A stretch of 64,000 bases of DNA from SpSt-539 sp964549445 (GTDB lineage: Bacteria; Planctomycetota; Phycisphaerae; UBA1845; UTPLA1): positions 1 through 64,000 of the forward strand of contig CAZJVS010000008.1 in assembly GCA_964549445.1 (NCBI GenBank), given 5' to 3'. The position numbers were made by a program, and so were the translations under genes. Positions within the stretch are counted from its first letter, which is position 1; the number at the start of each line of letters is the position of its first letter. Below are positions 9,201-17,218 of this stretch, one piece after another. The notes below the pieces were generated by a model. The model was given only the letters and a program-made list of their open reading frames with translations. It had not been told where the DNA came from and did no database searches.

Positions 9201-9880
9201 ATGGCAGTCTGGGCGGCAGCGCGATCCAGCCGGCGTTGCAGATGTTTGGAAGCTTCCTCGACAACATCCAGGTTGATTTCCTGCTTCGCGCAAGCCAGCT
9301 CGACAACCGGTCGAGCGACTTGGACGCGCCGCGCGTGGTTCTGGCGAACGGCCAGCGCTCGACATTCGAGTCCTTCCTGTCGCAGCAGTACGTCTCGTCG
9401 CTGCAGCCGGTCATCGGCGACAACGTCGGGCTGTTCGCGCCGGGCACGAACAATGCACTGACCGGTCGCGGGCTGAGCGTGCAGGGCTTTGTCTCGGCGG
9501 ACCGGCGGTACGTGACACTGAACCTTCAGCTCGTGCAAATCGTATCGACGATTCGCGAAGCGTTTACGTTCCAGGGCCCGGGACTGCTGAACGGCGGCGG
9601 CACGATTCAGCTTGTCGATTCGCGGCCGAACATCGTTCAGACGACGGTGACGGTACCGGACGGCGGGACGCTTCTGATCGGTGGGTTGAAACTGTCGGGC
9701 GAGCGGGAGCGCGACGCCGGCGTGCCGATTCTGTCGCGCATCCCGGTGCTCAAGCGAGCGTTCTCGAACACATCGACGGTCAAGGACGACCAGATTCTGC
9801 TTGTGCTGGTGAAGCCGAAGATCATCATCGCCGACGAAGCCGAGCAAGAGGCGTTCCCGACCCTCAGTTCCTCGGAGTGA
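6290..9880 (+). CDS. pilQ: secretin (PilQ/GspD family outer-membrane channel) with Gly-rich insert
   Basis: About 1196 residues from the GTG start. Order, counted from the in-frame ATG 6275: signal peptide to about residue 29 (ending near ARASGFA); helical TPR-like repeats 30-130; a long Ala/Pro/Ser-rich linker 140-360; coiled-coil helices 370-560; an N0/STN-like domain near 600-690 (VKFDAMALEQVIKYL); a poly-Gly tract 724-780; an N-domain near 815-850; and the secretin domain to the end, with VPDGGTLLIGGLK and VPILSRIPVLKRAF signatures. It forms the outer-membrane pore of a type IV pilus or type II system and works with the three upstream genes. PilQ is normally 600-800 aa; the extra length is the N-terminal helical and low-complexity part. 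No assembly ATPase or pilin gene is in the window. Confidence 0.9.
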   Translation: MTLRRALIGTLFVVSVVARASGFADEPSAETVLSNAQRAYAAGQYEAARNLLRTITEDDFALDKLREDYRKAARDANDAVEQQLQGQRDFDRARDAEKSGDARAAIRYYTLAAGNTFARQSLREQSQARRAELVGALTPAASPQPTTGGGAGRRVESSAIAPGAPRVVLASAKGRHDDPPPEDEPPSEDEAPADDADKEAESLSSSDDKAKETEKKEAPPKDDGAAAKPSEPAKSAPPPGEIDTRYITPAPRTSTPPASTPQTMTPAAPPVSAPRYSPPARVSGGTEQIPATPIGSAAPSQPIMTSSPPSGGTVNAQYISPAGSTSGAPSVSVSSSSEAYASPPASASAAQGMGASNLVDSVVQENELLWQQAVKTFRDSEEKIRAAIAAEDFTTANQTMDYARQTIESARRYAYPPSKYDEMRQQADDLARSIATEQRKYDERSVAQKQTEIEQAATTAQQKREETKRLQVETLMNQAQELQRERRYDEAIGVLKQVSAIDPTNQQATFQMETLQDLSQNIRSVGATATRLSQTQDAYIENEESATPWHVDLLYPKNWLEISAKRKEQTDSGDDDNIGREATRRARAKLKKIAPEVKFDAMALEQVIKYLRDATSINMIVQWTALEQAGIEKEKEVTLDLQDVQYEKVLTSVLESLGQEAGTQLAYEISDGVLTISTKEAFSLNPPPPPVVYDITDLIRRQIDYIPFFGLSLVQLAGGTGGGQGGGGGGGLGGGGGGLGGGGGGLGGGGGGLGGGGGGGGGGQGGGQGGQGGQQGDTQSAQLRQERIDELKQLIQDTIDPESWRDAGGNIGSIANLENQLVITQTVNAHKQISDLLRALRREASLQIAVEARFILITRNFLEQIGVDIDVVLNSGNAGYDQATVGSGVLRDPVTGSVLLIPRQFSRLGFTPGAPGGVGLPMNTFDLDQPYRQPGLVPAVGSVAPHSGRWSPIPIINNTLDLAAPAATNIDGSLGGSAIQPALQMFGSFLDNIQVDFLLRASQLDNRSSDLDAPRVVLANGQRSTFESFLSQQYVSSLQPVIGDNVGLFAPGTNNALTGRGLSVQGFVSADRRYVTLNLQLVQIVSTIREAFTFQGPGLLNGGGTIQLVDSRPNIVQTTVTVPDGGTLLIGGLKLSGERERDAGVPILSRIPVLKRAFSNTSTVKDDQILLVLVKPKIIIADEAEQEAFPTLSSSE
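8448..8620 (+). repeat. Gly-codon microsatellite-like tract inside the secretin
   Basis: About 170 bp of GGC/GGT-rich DNA encoding glycine runs broken by single Leu or Gln residues, in repeats close to GGGGGLGGG. It sits between the first N-domain and the next N-domain of the secretin and would be a flexible linker. Such tracts are prone to slippage, so its length may vary between strains. Confidence 0.85.
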
Positions 9881-9899
9881 GCGGACTTTCGGCATCTCG

Positions 9900-9911
9900 C
9901 GTTAGAATCGG
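9900..9911 (+). promoter_or_regulatory. CGTTAGAATCGG motif upstream of first GT-C-like gene
   Basis: The 12-mer CGTTAGAATCGG is repeated exactly at 11942-11953 before the paralogous second gene. TAGAAT fits a -10 box. No good -35 is visible at 16-18 bp. If it is a -10 box, the mRNA leader is very short. Confidence 0.4.
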
Positions 9912-9941
9912 TGCGAGTGCGGAGTGAGTCCGATCGCGCCG

Positions 9942-11918
9942 ATGACATCCCCTCACGGCTTGAGTTTGATGGTGGTGCGGCGCTCCGCCGTGCTTTTGGC
10001 CACGCTGGCGGTGGTTGCAGCCGCGACTCTCGCATTGGCGCTCTGCTGGTTTGAATTCAGCAGCGTCGATCTCGGATATCACATCGCCTACGGGCGAAAG
10101 TTCCTCGACAGCGGGCGAATCGTCGAATGCGACCCGTACATCTACGCGGCGCGCGATCATTTCTTCGTCAATGCAAACTGGGCTTGGCAGGTTCTGGTCG
10201 CGTGGATGGAGCGGGGATGGGGCCTGGCGGGGCTCGGCACGGTGCGCATTGCATTCATGTCCGCGACGATTGCCGGTGTGATCGGATTGTCGCGGCGAAG
10301 CGGCGCGAGTTGGGGCGCGACGGGCCTGATCCTTACACTGGCGGCAATGGGAGCCTACGAGCGATTCGACTTTCGGCCGGAACTGGCGAGCTACGCAATC
10401 GGGGCAGCTCAGCTCTGGCTCGTGCTGCGACCGCACCGGCGGATGCTCACGGCGTGCGCTACGACCTTTGGATTGCAGGTGTTGTGGGTCAACTCGCACA
10501 GTTATTTCCTGATAGGCCCGCTGACGACGGCGGCGATGCTCGCGGGTGACGCAGCCAGATGGTTCGCCCGGGAGCGCGACGCGGAAGGGAGGCGTACCGC
10601 GCAATTGCGACTCGCAATGCTGGCGGCGCAGGCCGCGGCATGCTTCGTGAATCCGTGGGGGGTGAGCGGGGCAGCATTTCCCTTCACAACGCTCCAGACC
10701 TTGAGGCAACAGGGGGTCATGTCGGGCGACGGCGGCGGGGCGTGGTCTGACATTCGCGAGTTTAAGGCGCCATTGCGTGAGATCGGTGCGACGGCCGGAG
10801 CGCGAGTCATTCGCGTCTATCTACTCCTGCTCGGGCTGGCTGCTGTCGGCGTTGCAGCGGCATTGCGGACAAAACGGTGGGGCGCCGCGCTCGTGATCGT
10901 CTTGCTCGCGGCGATGTCACTTGTCATGCGCCGGAACATCGCGATGTTTGCGTTGCTCGCGACACCGTTGTCGGCCGCAGCGATTCTGGCGTGGTTAAAA
11001 ATGCGGCCGAGCCTTCAGAATGCTAAACAAGCGGGCGGAGTGGTGGCGAGCCTGTTGGCGCTTGCCGCAGCGGGATGGTGGTTGCCGCGCGTCTACTCGG
11101 GTCGGTTTTCGTGCGATGATCAGCGGGTGAGGGCGTTCGGGTCGGGATGGAGCCGCTTAGCAATGCCGATCGAGGCGTGTGCATTTCTCAGGTCGCAGCC
11201 GGCCTTGCAACAGCGCTTGTGCACGGACTTTTTCTCGTCGAGCAACACGCTGCCGTACCTGTCCGCGGGGTGGCGGATTTTTATTGACACGAACACGTTT
11301 GCCTATCCGCCGGAGGTCATGACCGCACTGACGCAGGTGACGTCGGGAGCGCGGCCGTACGGCGAGTTTTTCGACTCGCAGGGAGTGAACGTGGTCCTGG
11401 TGCACGCGGCAGGCGGGCCCACTCGGGAACTGATCCGGCGGCTGCAGGCCAGCCGCGATTGGGCTCTCGTGCACGTTGATGAGGCGTTCGTGGTTTTCGT
11501 GCGACGAATTGCGGCGCACGCGGAAATCATCGCATCGCACACGTTGACGGCGGCGTCGGTGGATGTCGAGTCGTGGGTGTCGCGGGCAAGGCGGATGCAC
11601 CTTCCGACCGGGTACGCGTTGATGCTGATGGCGAGAGTGCCGCAAGCGCTGGGTTGGAATGAGCCGGCGGCGCGGCTGCTACGACGGGCAGTGGAGCTGG
11701 AAGACGGGCTGGGGTTGGCGTGGCTTGGACTTGGCGTGACGTACGGAGAGATGGCGAACGACGCAATCCGGCAGGGCGGCGGGATCGGCGTTGCGAAGCG
11801 CTATGCTCAGTTGGCAATGGAGTGTTTCCAGCGGGCGGTGCGGATTGAGCCGGAGAATGCCACGGCCCGCAAGAATCTTGAGATTGCAACGGAAGTTCTT
11901 CGACGAATGCCCTCCTGA
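9942..11918 (+). CDS. polytopic membrane protein with C-terminal TPR, GT-C-like; first of a tandem pair
   Basis: 658 residues. The ATG at 9942 is chosen because it puts exactly 40 residues before the conserved SVDLGYHIAYGR motif, as in the downstream paralogue; a GTG at 9924 is the alternative. A first membrane helix is followed by a loop with DLGYH, then DPYIYAARDHFFVNANWAWQ, and then roughly nine more hydrophobic segments. This resembles the first luminal loop and topology of GT-C-fold glycosyltransferase-like proteins. The last ~150 residues are soluble and end in TPR-like helices (AARLLRRAVELEDGLGLAW). A transferase role is inference; no donor or acceptor can be named. Confidence 0.7.
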   Translation: MTSPHGLSLMVVRRSAVLLATLAVVAAATLALALCWFEFSSVDLGYHIAYGRKFLDSGRIVECDPYIYAARDHFFVNANWAWQVLVAWMERGWGLAGLGTVRIAFMSATIAGVIGLSRRSGASWGATGLILTLAAMGAYERFDFRPELASYAIGAAQLWLVLRPHRRMLTACATTFGLQVLWVNSHSYFLIGPLTTAAMLAGDAARWFARERDAEGRRTAQLRLAMLAAQAAACFVNPWGVSGAAFPFTTLQTLRQQGVMSGDGGGAWSDIREFKAPLREIGATAGARVIRVYLLLLGLAAVGVAAALRTKRWGAALVIVLLAAMSLVMRRNIAMFALLATPLSAAAILAWLKMRPSLQNAKQAGGVVASLLALAAAGWWLPRVYSGRFSCDDQRVRAFGSGWSRLAMPIEACAFLRSQPALQQRLCTDFFSSSNTLPYLSAGWRIFIDTNTFAYPPEVMTALTQVTSGARPYGEFFDSQGVNVVLVHAAGGPTRELIRRLQASRDWALVHVDEAFVVFVRRIAAHAEIIASHTLTAASVDVESWVSRARRMHLPTGYALMLMARVPQALGWNEPAARLLRRAVELEDGLGLAWLGLGVTYGEMANDAIRQGGGIGVAKRYAQLAMECFQRAVRIEPENATARKNLEIATEVLRRMPS

Positions 11919-11941
11919 GCGCGGTCAATCACGGCTTCGGT

Positions 11942-11953
11942 CGTTAGAATCGG
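11942..11953 (+). promoter_or_regulatory. CGTTAGAATCGG motif upstream of second GT-C-like gene
   Basis: Exact copy of the 12-mer at 9900-9911. The start codon of the second gene follows only 7 nt later, so a transcript initiated from TAGAAT as -10 would be nearly leaderless. Confidence 0.4.
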
Positions 11954-11960
11954 CGCCGCG

Positions 11961-13940
11961 ATGCCGAATCCAGTAACACAGATTGAGCACGCACGACGCC
12001 CCGGCGGGGCGGCACTGGTCGCAGCGTCGGTTGCCGCCGGTGCGGTGCTGGTCTTTGCGCTGTCGTGGTTTCTGCTTGGCAGTGTCGACCTGGGCTATCA
12101 CATCGCCTACGGGCGGCGGTTTCTCGACAGCGGAAGGATTGTCGATCGCGACCCGTTCATTTACGCAGCGCGGGATCATTTCTTCGTTAATGCGAACTGG
12201 GCGTGGCAGGTGCTGGTCGCATTCCTCGAACGGCATACGGGACTGGCGGGGCTGGTAGCAGTCCGCGCTGTCTCGCTGGGCGCGGCGTTTGGCGGCGCGG
12301 TGTGGATCGCGCGACGGCGCGGCGCGTCCTGGTGGGCGATCGGTCCGATGCTCGTGCTGGCCGGCATGGGGGCGTACGAGCGGTTTGATCTGCGTCCTGA
12401 GCTGGCGAGCTACGCGCTGGGGATGATGCAAATCTGCCTGGCGGCTGCGCCGCCGCGGCGGCTGGCGCTTGCTTGCACGGCGACGTTCGCGTTGCAGGTG
12501 CTTTGGGTCAATTCGCACAGTTACTTCATGGTCGCGCCGTTGGCGACCTCGGCATTTCTCGTCGGGGGCGGGGCGGCGTCATGGTGGTACCGGCGGGGCG
12601 GCATGGATGCGGGTGAGTCGCGATTGATACGGATTCGCGCAGCGATGCTGGCGGCGCAGCTTGCGGCTTGCTGTTTGAACCCGTGGGGCGTGAAGGGTGC
12701 AATTTTTCCAATTGAGACGCTGCGCCTGTTGAAACAGCAGGGCGTGTTGCCCGGCGAGGGCGGCGGTCCATGGGCGGACATCTCGGAGTTCAAGCCGCCG
12801 CTGTCCTATCTCGACAATCCGATCGGATCGCGGACAATTCGGGCGTACTTGGTGCTTCTCGGAGCGGCGGCGCTGGGCGGATTGGCGGCGCTGCGAACGC
12901 AGCGCTGGGGCGATGCCGCGGCGATTGCTCTATTGGCGGCGATGTCGCTGAGCATGCGACGGAATGTGGCGTTGTTCGCAGTCGCGACGACGCCGTTCGC
13001 GATCGGAGCGATTTGCGCGTGGTCCGCGGGGCGGCCACGGCTCACCGGCGCTCGACGTGCGGTGGCGGTGCTGGGAGCGGTGTCGACGTTGTCAGCGGCC
13101 GCGTGGTGGACGCCGCGCGTTTACACGGGACGATTTTACAGCGACGACCAGCGTGTCCGGATGTTCGGGGCGGGCTACAGCCGGGTGACGTTTCCGTTTG
13201 AGGCCTGTTCATTCCTGCGGTCGCAGCCGGCGCTGCGGACGCGGTTCTTCACTGATTTCTATACGTCAAGCAATGTACTACCGCACCTGCCGGCGGATTG
13301 GCAGGTGTACATCGACACAAACACGTTTGCGTATCCGCCGGAGCCAATGGCGACGCTGGGTGGCGTCAGCTCGTGCACGGAGCCGTACAAACCGTTCTTC
13401 GAGCAGCAGGGCATCAACGTGGTGCTGCTCCATCCGGGTGCGCAGACAAAGGACTTGATCGGGCGGCTCGAGGAAGACCCGGAATGGGCTCTGGTCTACG
13501 TGGACTTTGGATTTGTTGTTTTTGTGAGAAAGATCCCAGAGCACGCGGCGGTGATCGCCGCGAATCATCCGATGGAGGCGGAACTCGACCTGTCGAAGTG
13601 GGAGGCCGAAGCGCGCCGGACCCATCTGCCGCCGGGGTATTCGCTCGGGCTGCTCGCAAGTCTGCCGCTGTCGTTGAACTGGGACGCGGCTGCCGCCCGG
13701 ATTCTGAGGCGGGCGGTGGAGCTCGAGCCGAACTTTGCGCAAGCGTGGCAAAACCTGGGCACGGCGTACGGGCAGCTCGCGATCAAGGCGGGGCGGCGCG
13801 ACGGGCCGACAGAGGAAGTGCGGCAGTACCTCTTGCAGGCGAAGCAGTGCTTTGAGTGGACGCTGCGGCTCGATCCGAGGAACGACGTGGCAAAGCGAAA
13901 CCTGAAGTTGACATACGAGGGGCTGGATTCGCTGCGTTGA
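11961..13940 (+). CDS. polytopic membrane protein with C-terminal TPR, GT-C-like; tandem paralogue
   Basis: 659 residues, a clear paralogue of its upstream neighbour at 42 bp distance: LGSVDLGYHIAYGRRFLDSG, then DPFIYAARDHFFVNANWAWQ, and a shared MLAAQLAACCLNPWGVKGA-type segment. Topology is an N-terminal helix, a long conserved extracytoplasmic loop, about nine further helices and a soluble TPR-like C-terminus (AARILRRAVELEPNFAQAW). Conservation is strongest in the acidic/aromatic loop, where GT-C enzymes place catalytic residues. Both copies are intact. The function is not established. Confidence 0.7.
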   Translation: MPNPVTQIEHARRPGGAALVAASVAAGAVLVFALSWFLLGSVDLGYHIAYGRRFLDSGRIVDRDPFIYAARDHFFVNANWAWQVLVAFLERHTGLAGLVAVRAVSLGAAFGGAVWIARRRGASWWAIGPMLVLAGMGAYERFDLRPELASYALGMMQICLAAAPPRRLALACTATFALQVLWVNSHSYFMVAPLATSAFLVGGGAASWWYRRGGMDAGESRLIRIRAAMLAAQLAACCLNPWGVKGAIFPIETLRLLKQQGVLPGEGGGPWADISEFKPPLSYLDNPIGSRTIRAYLVLLGAAALGGLAALRTQRWGDAAAIALLAAMSLSMRRNVALFAVATTPFAIGAICAWSAGRPRLTGARRAVAVLGAVSTLSAAAWWTPRVYTGRFYSDDQRVRMFGAGYSRVTFPFEACSFLRSQPALRTRFFTDFYTSSNVLPHLPADWQVYIDTNTFAYPPEPMATLGGVSSCTEPYKPFFEQQGINVVLLHPGAQTKDLIGRLEEDPEWALVYVDFGFVVFVRKIPEHAAVIAANHPMEAELDLSKWEAEARRTHLPPGYSLGLLASLPLSLNWDAAAARILRRAVELEPNFAQAWQNLGTAYGQLAIKAGRRDGPTEEVRQYLLQAKQCFEWTLRLDPRNDVAKRNLKLTYEGLDSLR

Positions 13941-13972
13941 CGGGGACGGCCGGGGCTTTGAGAATCACCGTC

Positions 13973-15115
13973 ATGATCCCGCAACTATTCATGATTGCGT
14001 CGGTGCTGGCCGCGCCGCCGGTTTCTTCGCAGCCGGCCGGCAGGGTTGTGCAGTTTGCCGAAGGAGTGAGGATCGACTGGGGGCGCAAGCAGGTCGAGGT
14101 CGACAGCGAGGTTGTATTGCGAGAGGGGTTGCTGGAGCTCTTGGCCTGCAGCAAGGGGACAAAGGAACACGAAAGCATTCTGCGGATTCGAGCGCGTCCG
14201 CTGCACGTGTATCAGGCGCTGGGCATGCTCGGCGTTGAGGACGGGCAGCCGTCGCGGTTTGACGAGGCGACGCGGACGGTCTCGCCGCCGCGCGGGACGG
14301 CCGTGGAGGTAATGATTCGTCTGACTCGCGACGTCCGCGAAGCCACGGAGGACGCTGCGTCGTGGCTCATGCCGCGCGACTCGACGAAGAAGATGCCGGC
14401 GGCGCGGTGGTATTTTGTCGCGGCCGCTCCGGCCAAGGGCGAGCGGTTTGGGGCGGACATCTACGGCACGGTGGCGACGCTGATGCCGTTCGGGACATCG
14501 ATCGTACTGCTGGCTCCCGCGGGATCGATCCAGTCGCCGACAAGCCAGCCGGCGGCGCTCAAGGGCGTCGTGCCGGACGACTCGGAATATGCGAACACGC
14601 CGCAGGACTGGGAACTGGTTCCCGATCCGAAGCGCGTGCCCGCCATCGGAACGCGCGTGACGCTGATCATTCGGCCGACGGCGCGAGGACTGGGCGTTCG
14701 CATCGATCGCTTTGGGCGCTATTGGCTCGAGGATCGCGAAGCGAGTCTGGACGACGTCGAGGCGGCGATGCGTTCGGCCGGGCACGGAACGCGTGCGTTC
14801 GTCGAAGTCGAGCCGTGCGCGGTTGAAAATGATGTCTCGGAAGCCGTCGCGGCGCTGGTGCGCGGCGGGGCGGAGCGTTCGGCGATCGACATCCGCCGAC
14901 CGGCGAACGACGCCATTCTGCCGGGCGATCGGGGTGCGGCGTTCGAGTTGCTCCGTCGCGCAGGACCGAGTAGTTCGGTGTGGCGCGAGTTGTCGTCGGA
15001 GTTTTCGCGCATCAACGAGGACCTGCGTCGCCGGCGCGAAGAGCTTGAGCGGCTGGCGGCCGCCATTCGCGAGGCGCTCGATCGGCGGGCCGCGACGACC
15101 GGTAAAGCGAAATAG
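13973..15115 (+). CDS. secreted YdjY-domain protein
   Basis: 380 residues from the ATG at 13973; the same frame is open further upstream but there overlaps the end of the preceding gene. A short signal sequence (MIPQLFMIASVLAAPPVSS) is followed by a YdjY-type module: VRIDWGRKQVEVDSEVVL, then GLLELLACSKGTKEHES and ILRIRARPLHVYQALGMLG. The C-terminal part has a helix-strand unit (SLDDVEAAMRSAGHGTRAFVEVEP) and ends in a charged coiled coil. YdjY-domain proteins are extracytoplasmic and of unknown biochemical role. It starts 33 bp after the preceding gene, in the same orientation. Confidence 0.7.
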   Translation: MIPQLFMIASVLAAPPVSSQPAGRVVQFAEGVRIDWGRKQVEVDSEVVLREGLLELLACSKGTKEHESILRIRARPLHVYQALGMLGVEDGQPSRFDEATRTVSPPRGTAVEVMIRLTRDVREATEDAASWLMPRDSTKKMPAARWYFVAAAPAKGERFGADIYGTVATLMPFGTSIVLLAPAGSIQSPTSQPAALKGVVPDDSEYANTPQDWELVPDPKRVPAIGTRVTLIIRPTARGLGVRIDRFGRYWLEDREASLDDVEAAMRSAGHGTRAFVEVEPCAVENDVSEAVAALVRGGAERSAIDIRRPANDAILPGDRGAAFELLRRAGPSSSVWRELSSEFSRINEDLRRRREELERLAAAIREALDRRAATTGKAK

Positions 15116-15116
15116 G

Positions 15117-16181
15117 TCAGTTCTTGCGGCGGAGGGCGAGTAGAGCCGGGAGGGCCAGTAGGATTGCAGTCGCGGGTTCGGGGATGTGAGCGATGAATCC
15201 CTCGTAGCCGTTGCCTCCAGCGACGATTCCGGTGCCGACGAACGTTCTCGCATCATCCGAGCAGTCGTGCGGTTGCAAGAAGTCCCAATCTGACAGGTCG
15301 AGACCGTACTCCTGAGTCAGGACTGCTCGGAGACTGCGCATGCCGTGCACGGGGTCCCAGTAAAAGCCGAGGTCGGACGTCCCGGAACCCCAGCCGAGCA
15401 CGATCGAACCATCGGCGGAAACGCACGTCGCTGTCCAATAGCGCTCACTGAAGGGCAACGTACCCAGCAATTGAAACGTCCCTTGTGACCATCGGATGGC
15501 GTTTCTGGTGTCGCCTGCGTTTGCAATGTACCCGGCAAAATGGCTGCCATCGGCCGACGCGTGCTTAACGCCCGCGGAACCGCCCGTCGGACCGGGCGTT
15601 CCAATCTCAACCATTCCGGCGGCGTCCGTCCAGGAGAAAAAGGGCGTTTGACGGGAGATCCCGCTCCCGCGTGTGCCTGTACCGAAGATTGTCGACCCAT
15701 CAGAGGAAATGGCCTCCGCGCGCGTGCTCGCGTTCGGGAGCGTTCCGAGGCCGACCATGCCACCGGGCTGAGTCCATCGGAAGGGCTCAGAAGTTAGACC
15801 GTTGTCTGACCAGCCGACGATGATCGACCCGTCGGCGGAAATGCCGCTTGCACCACCACTGCCGGAAGGATTGCCCGGCAGACCGCCGAGATCGACCTGC
15901 CCATCGGTGGCCGACCAGCGGTAGGGTCGGCTCAGGCCCGTGCCCACGACCACGCCGGTGTTGGAAACGTCAGCCGGTACTATGGAAATCGGTGTCATTC
16001 CGGCGATGCCATTCCAGAAATAGTTTCCGATCGCCAGAGAATTGCCGACTACGTGTCGTCCGTCCGGCGATACTCCGTAGGCCTCGCCGGGTCCAAGGGA
16101 TTGAACATAGGGTTGCTCGCCGGACGCGTGTGTTATGGCGAGAACGACGATGGCTGGTCCGAAAGCGGCACGAAGCAACAT
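15117..16181 (-). CDS. PEP-CTERM sorted protein with HAF-like repeats
   Basis: The start is the ATG at 16181 because GGAGG lies about 7 nt before it; the frame is open 22 codons further up without a ribosome site. Length 354 aa. A signal peptide (MLLRAAFGPAIVVLAITHASG) precedes six or seven HAF-type beta repeats of the form GISADGSIIVGW. The C-terminus is a textbook PEP-CTERM signal: PEP (IPEPATA), a hydrophobic stretch (ILLALPALLAL) and a basic end (RRKN). Such proteins are cut and anchored by an exosortase, which is not in the window. It converges on the YdjY gene with a 1-bp gap. Confidence 0.85.
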   Translation of the reverse strand: MLLRAAFGPAIVVLAITHASGEQPYVQSLGPGEAYGVSPDGRHVVGNSLAIGNYFWNGIAGMTPISIVPADVSNTGVVVGTGLSRPYRWSATDGQVDLGGLPGNPSGSGGASGISADGSIIVGWSDNGLTSEPFRWTQPGGMVGLGTLPNASTRAEAISSDGSTIFGTGTRGSGISRQTPFFSWTDAAGMVEIGTPGPTGGSAGVKHASADGSHFAGYIANAGDTRNAIRWSQGTFQLLGTLPFSERYWTATCVSADGSIVLGWGSGTSDLGFYWDPVHGMRSLRAVLTQEYGLDLSDWDFLQPHDCSDDARTFVGTGIVAGGNGYEGFIAHIPEPATAILLALPALLALRRKN

Positions 16182-16436
16182 CGCGGCACCTCCGTTCTGA
16201 CTTTCAATCCGCCGACACGATTGGCGCCTTGCAGTCGACGCCCGCAAGACCCATTCAAAGAGGCCGTATGATGGTAACGCCGTGGGGGGGGGGGGCGCAG
16301 CAAGAACTATCTCAATATTCTTGTTCCCGAACCGGCGCCGCTCGCCCTATGGCTGACGCCGAGTTTGCGCCGGATTGCAGGTGCCATGCGGCCCGGGTCG
16401 CGCGGCGGGCAATCGCGGGCGACGTGGAAGCTGACG
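16182..16436. other. intergenic region with a run of 12 G
   Basis: No gene is supported here. The run of twelve guanines is at 16284-16295. No terminator with a T-tract is visible for the minus-strand gene ending at 16437, and no clear promoter hexamers precede the PEP-CTERM gene. Confidence 0.5.
16284..16295 (+). repeat. homopolymeric G12 tract
   Basis: Twelve consecutive G residues about 100 bp upstream of the PEP-CTERM gene start (on its complementary strand, C12). Poly-G tracts of this length slip readily during replication and can change promoter spacing. It is also a place where sequencing length errors are common. Confidence 0.9.
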
Positions 16437-16631
16437 CTAACGCCGCGAGATGCGGAGCCAACGAGGACGCCATGCGTCACGAAGACGCTCGGAGAATCGC
16501 AGCCCCATACGGCGCGTGTCGGTGGGCCAGTCGTGGCGGGCGAGCTGATCGGGGGCGGGACGGGGACGGTGCATGGCGGCGACACGGGTCGCAAGGTTCC
16601 AGAGCCACGTTCGGATCGAGCGATGAGTCAT
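16437..16631 (-). CDS. small Arg/Trp-rich protein, probable
   Basis: 64 residues, very basic, with many Trp and Arg residues (WLWNLATRVAAMHRP; RMGLRFSERLRDAWRPRWLR). The gene starts 3 bp after the stop of its upstream neighbour, as expected for the last gene of the tyrS operon. No strong Shine-Dalgarno is seen, but coupling by re-initiation would explain that. The amphipathic basic C-terminal helix could bind membrane or nucleic acid. I do not recognise a family and cannot exclude a chance frame. Confidence 0.45.
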   Translation of the reverse strand: MTHRSIRTWLWNLATRVAAMHRPRPAPDQLARHDWPTDTRRMGLRFSERLRDAWRPRWLRISRR

Positions 16632-16634
16632 GAA

Positions 16635-17207
16635 TCAGGCACCGGCCGCTGCGGTTTCCGTATGGGCCTTGAGTGAACCATCCAGCGTTCCCCAGAGCTG
16701 GCGGCGCTGAATGACGGTCGGGGTCGCGGCGTAGAAACTGGAGACCTGGCTGATGCCGCCATCGGCGCGATCGCCGGCGTCATATCCGAGCGAAGTCAGC
16801 CAGGCACTGACTTCGTCGATGAATTCGGCGGGAAAGATCAGCGTTGTGCAGTGCGAATGGGAGAGTCCCGGCAATTCGGCGAGTTGGAGCTTTGCGCGGC
16901 ATGGGGGCGGCGAGTGGTCGGCCCGGCGCGCGAGTTCGAGAAAGTCGGTTCGAGCGGCGTCGGCGGTCGTCCGCCAGAAGAACAGGCCGTCTTCAAGTTG
17001 GAATCGCTCACTCGAGACGCCGATAAGTTCCATGCGGCCGTCGGAGTGGACGTGGCGGATGCGGAAAACTTTTGCATCTGCATTCTTCTCGGATTCGAGG
17101 AGTTCGGCAACCTGGGCCGCGGTCAGGTCGGGCACCGTTTGGTCGCCGAGATGAACGACGTAGTTCCCGGCGGTCGGCGGATGGTCGGTTCGGAATGACA
17201 GTTTCAT
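16635..17207 (-). CDS. conserved hypothetical protein downstream of tyrS
   Basis: 190 residues. The ATG at 17207 is preferred over the GTG at 17216 because AGAGG, overlapping the tyrS stop, lies 8 nt before the ATG. It is a soluble mixed alpha/beta protein: an N-terminal beta-rich half with KVFRIRHVHSDGRMELIGV and a C-terminal half with AEFIDEVSAWLTSLGYDAGD. No signal peptide or membrane helix. I recognise no domain. It is probably co-transcribed with tyrS (11-bp gap). Confidence 0.65.
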   Translation of the reverse strand: MKLSFRTDHPPTAGNYVVHLGDQTVPDLTAAQVAELLESEKNADAKVFRIRHVHSDGRMELIGVSSERFQLEDGLFFWRTTADAARTDFLELARRADHSPPPCRAKLQLAELPGLSHSHCTTLIFPAEFIDEVSAWLTSLGYDAGDRADGGISQVSSFYAATPTVIQRRQLWGTLDGSLKAHTETAAAGA

Positions 17208-17218
17208 CTCGGGCACCT

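Noticed and set aside
16365..16676. 103-residue plus-strand frame
   Set aside because: It overlaps the minus-strand tyrS operon genes and has no ribosome site or motif.
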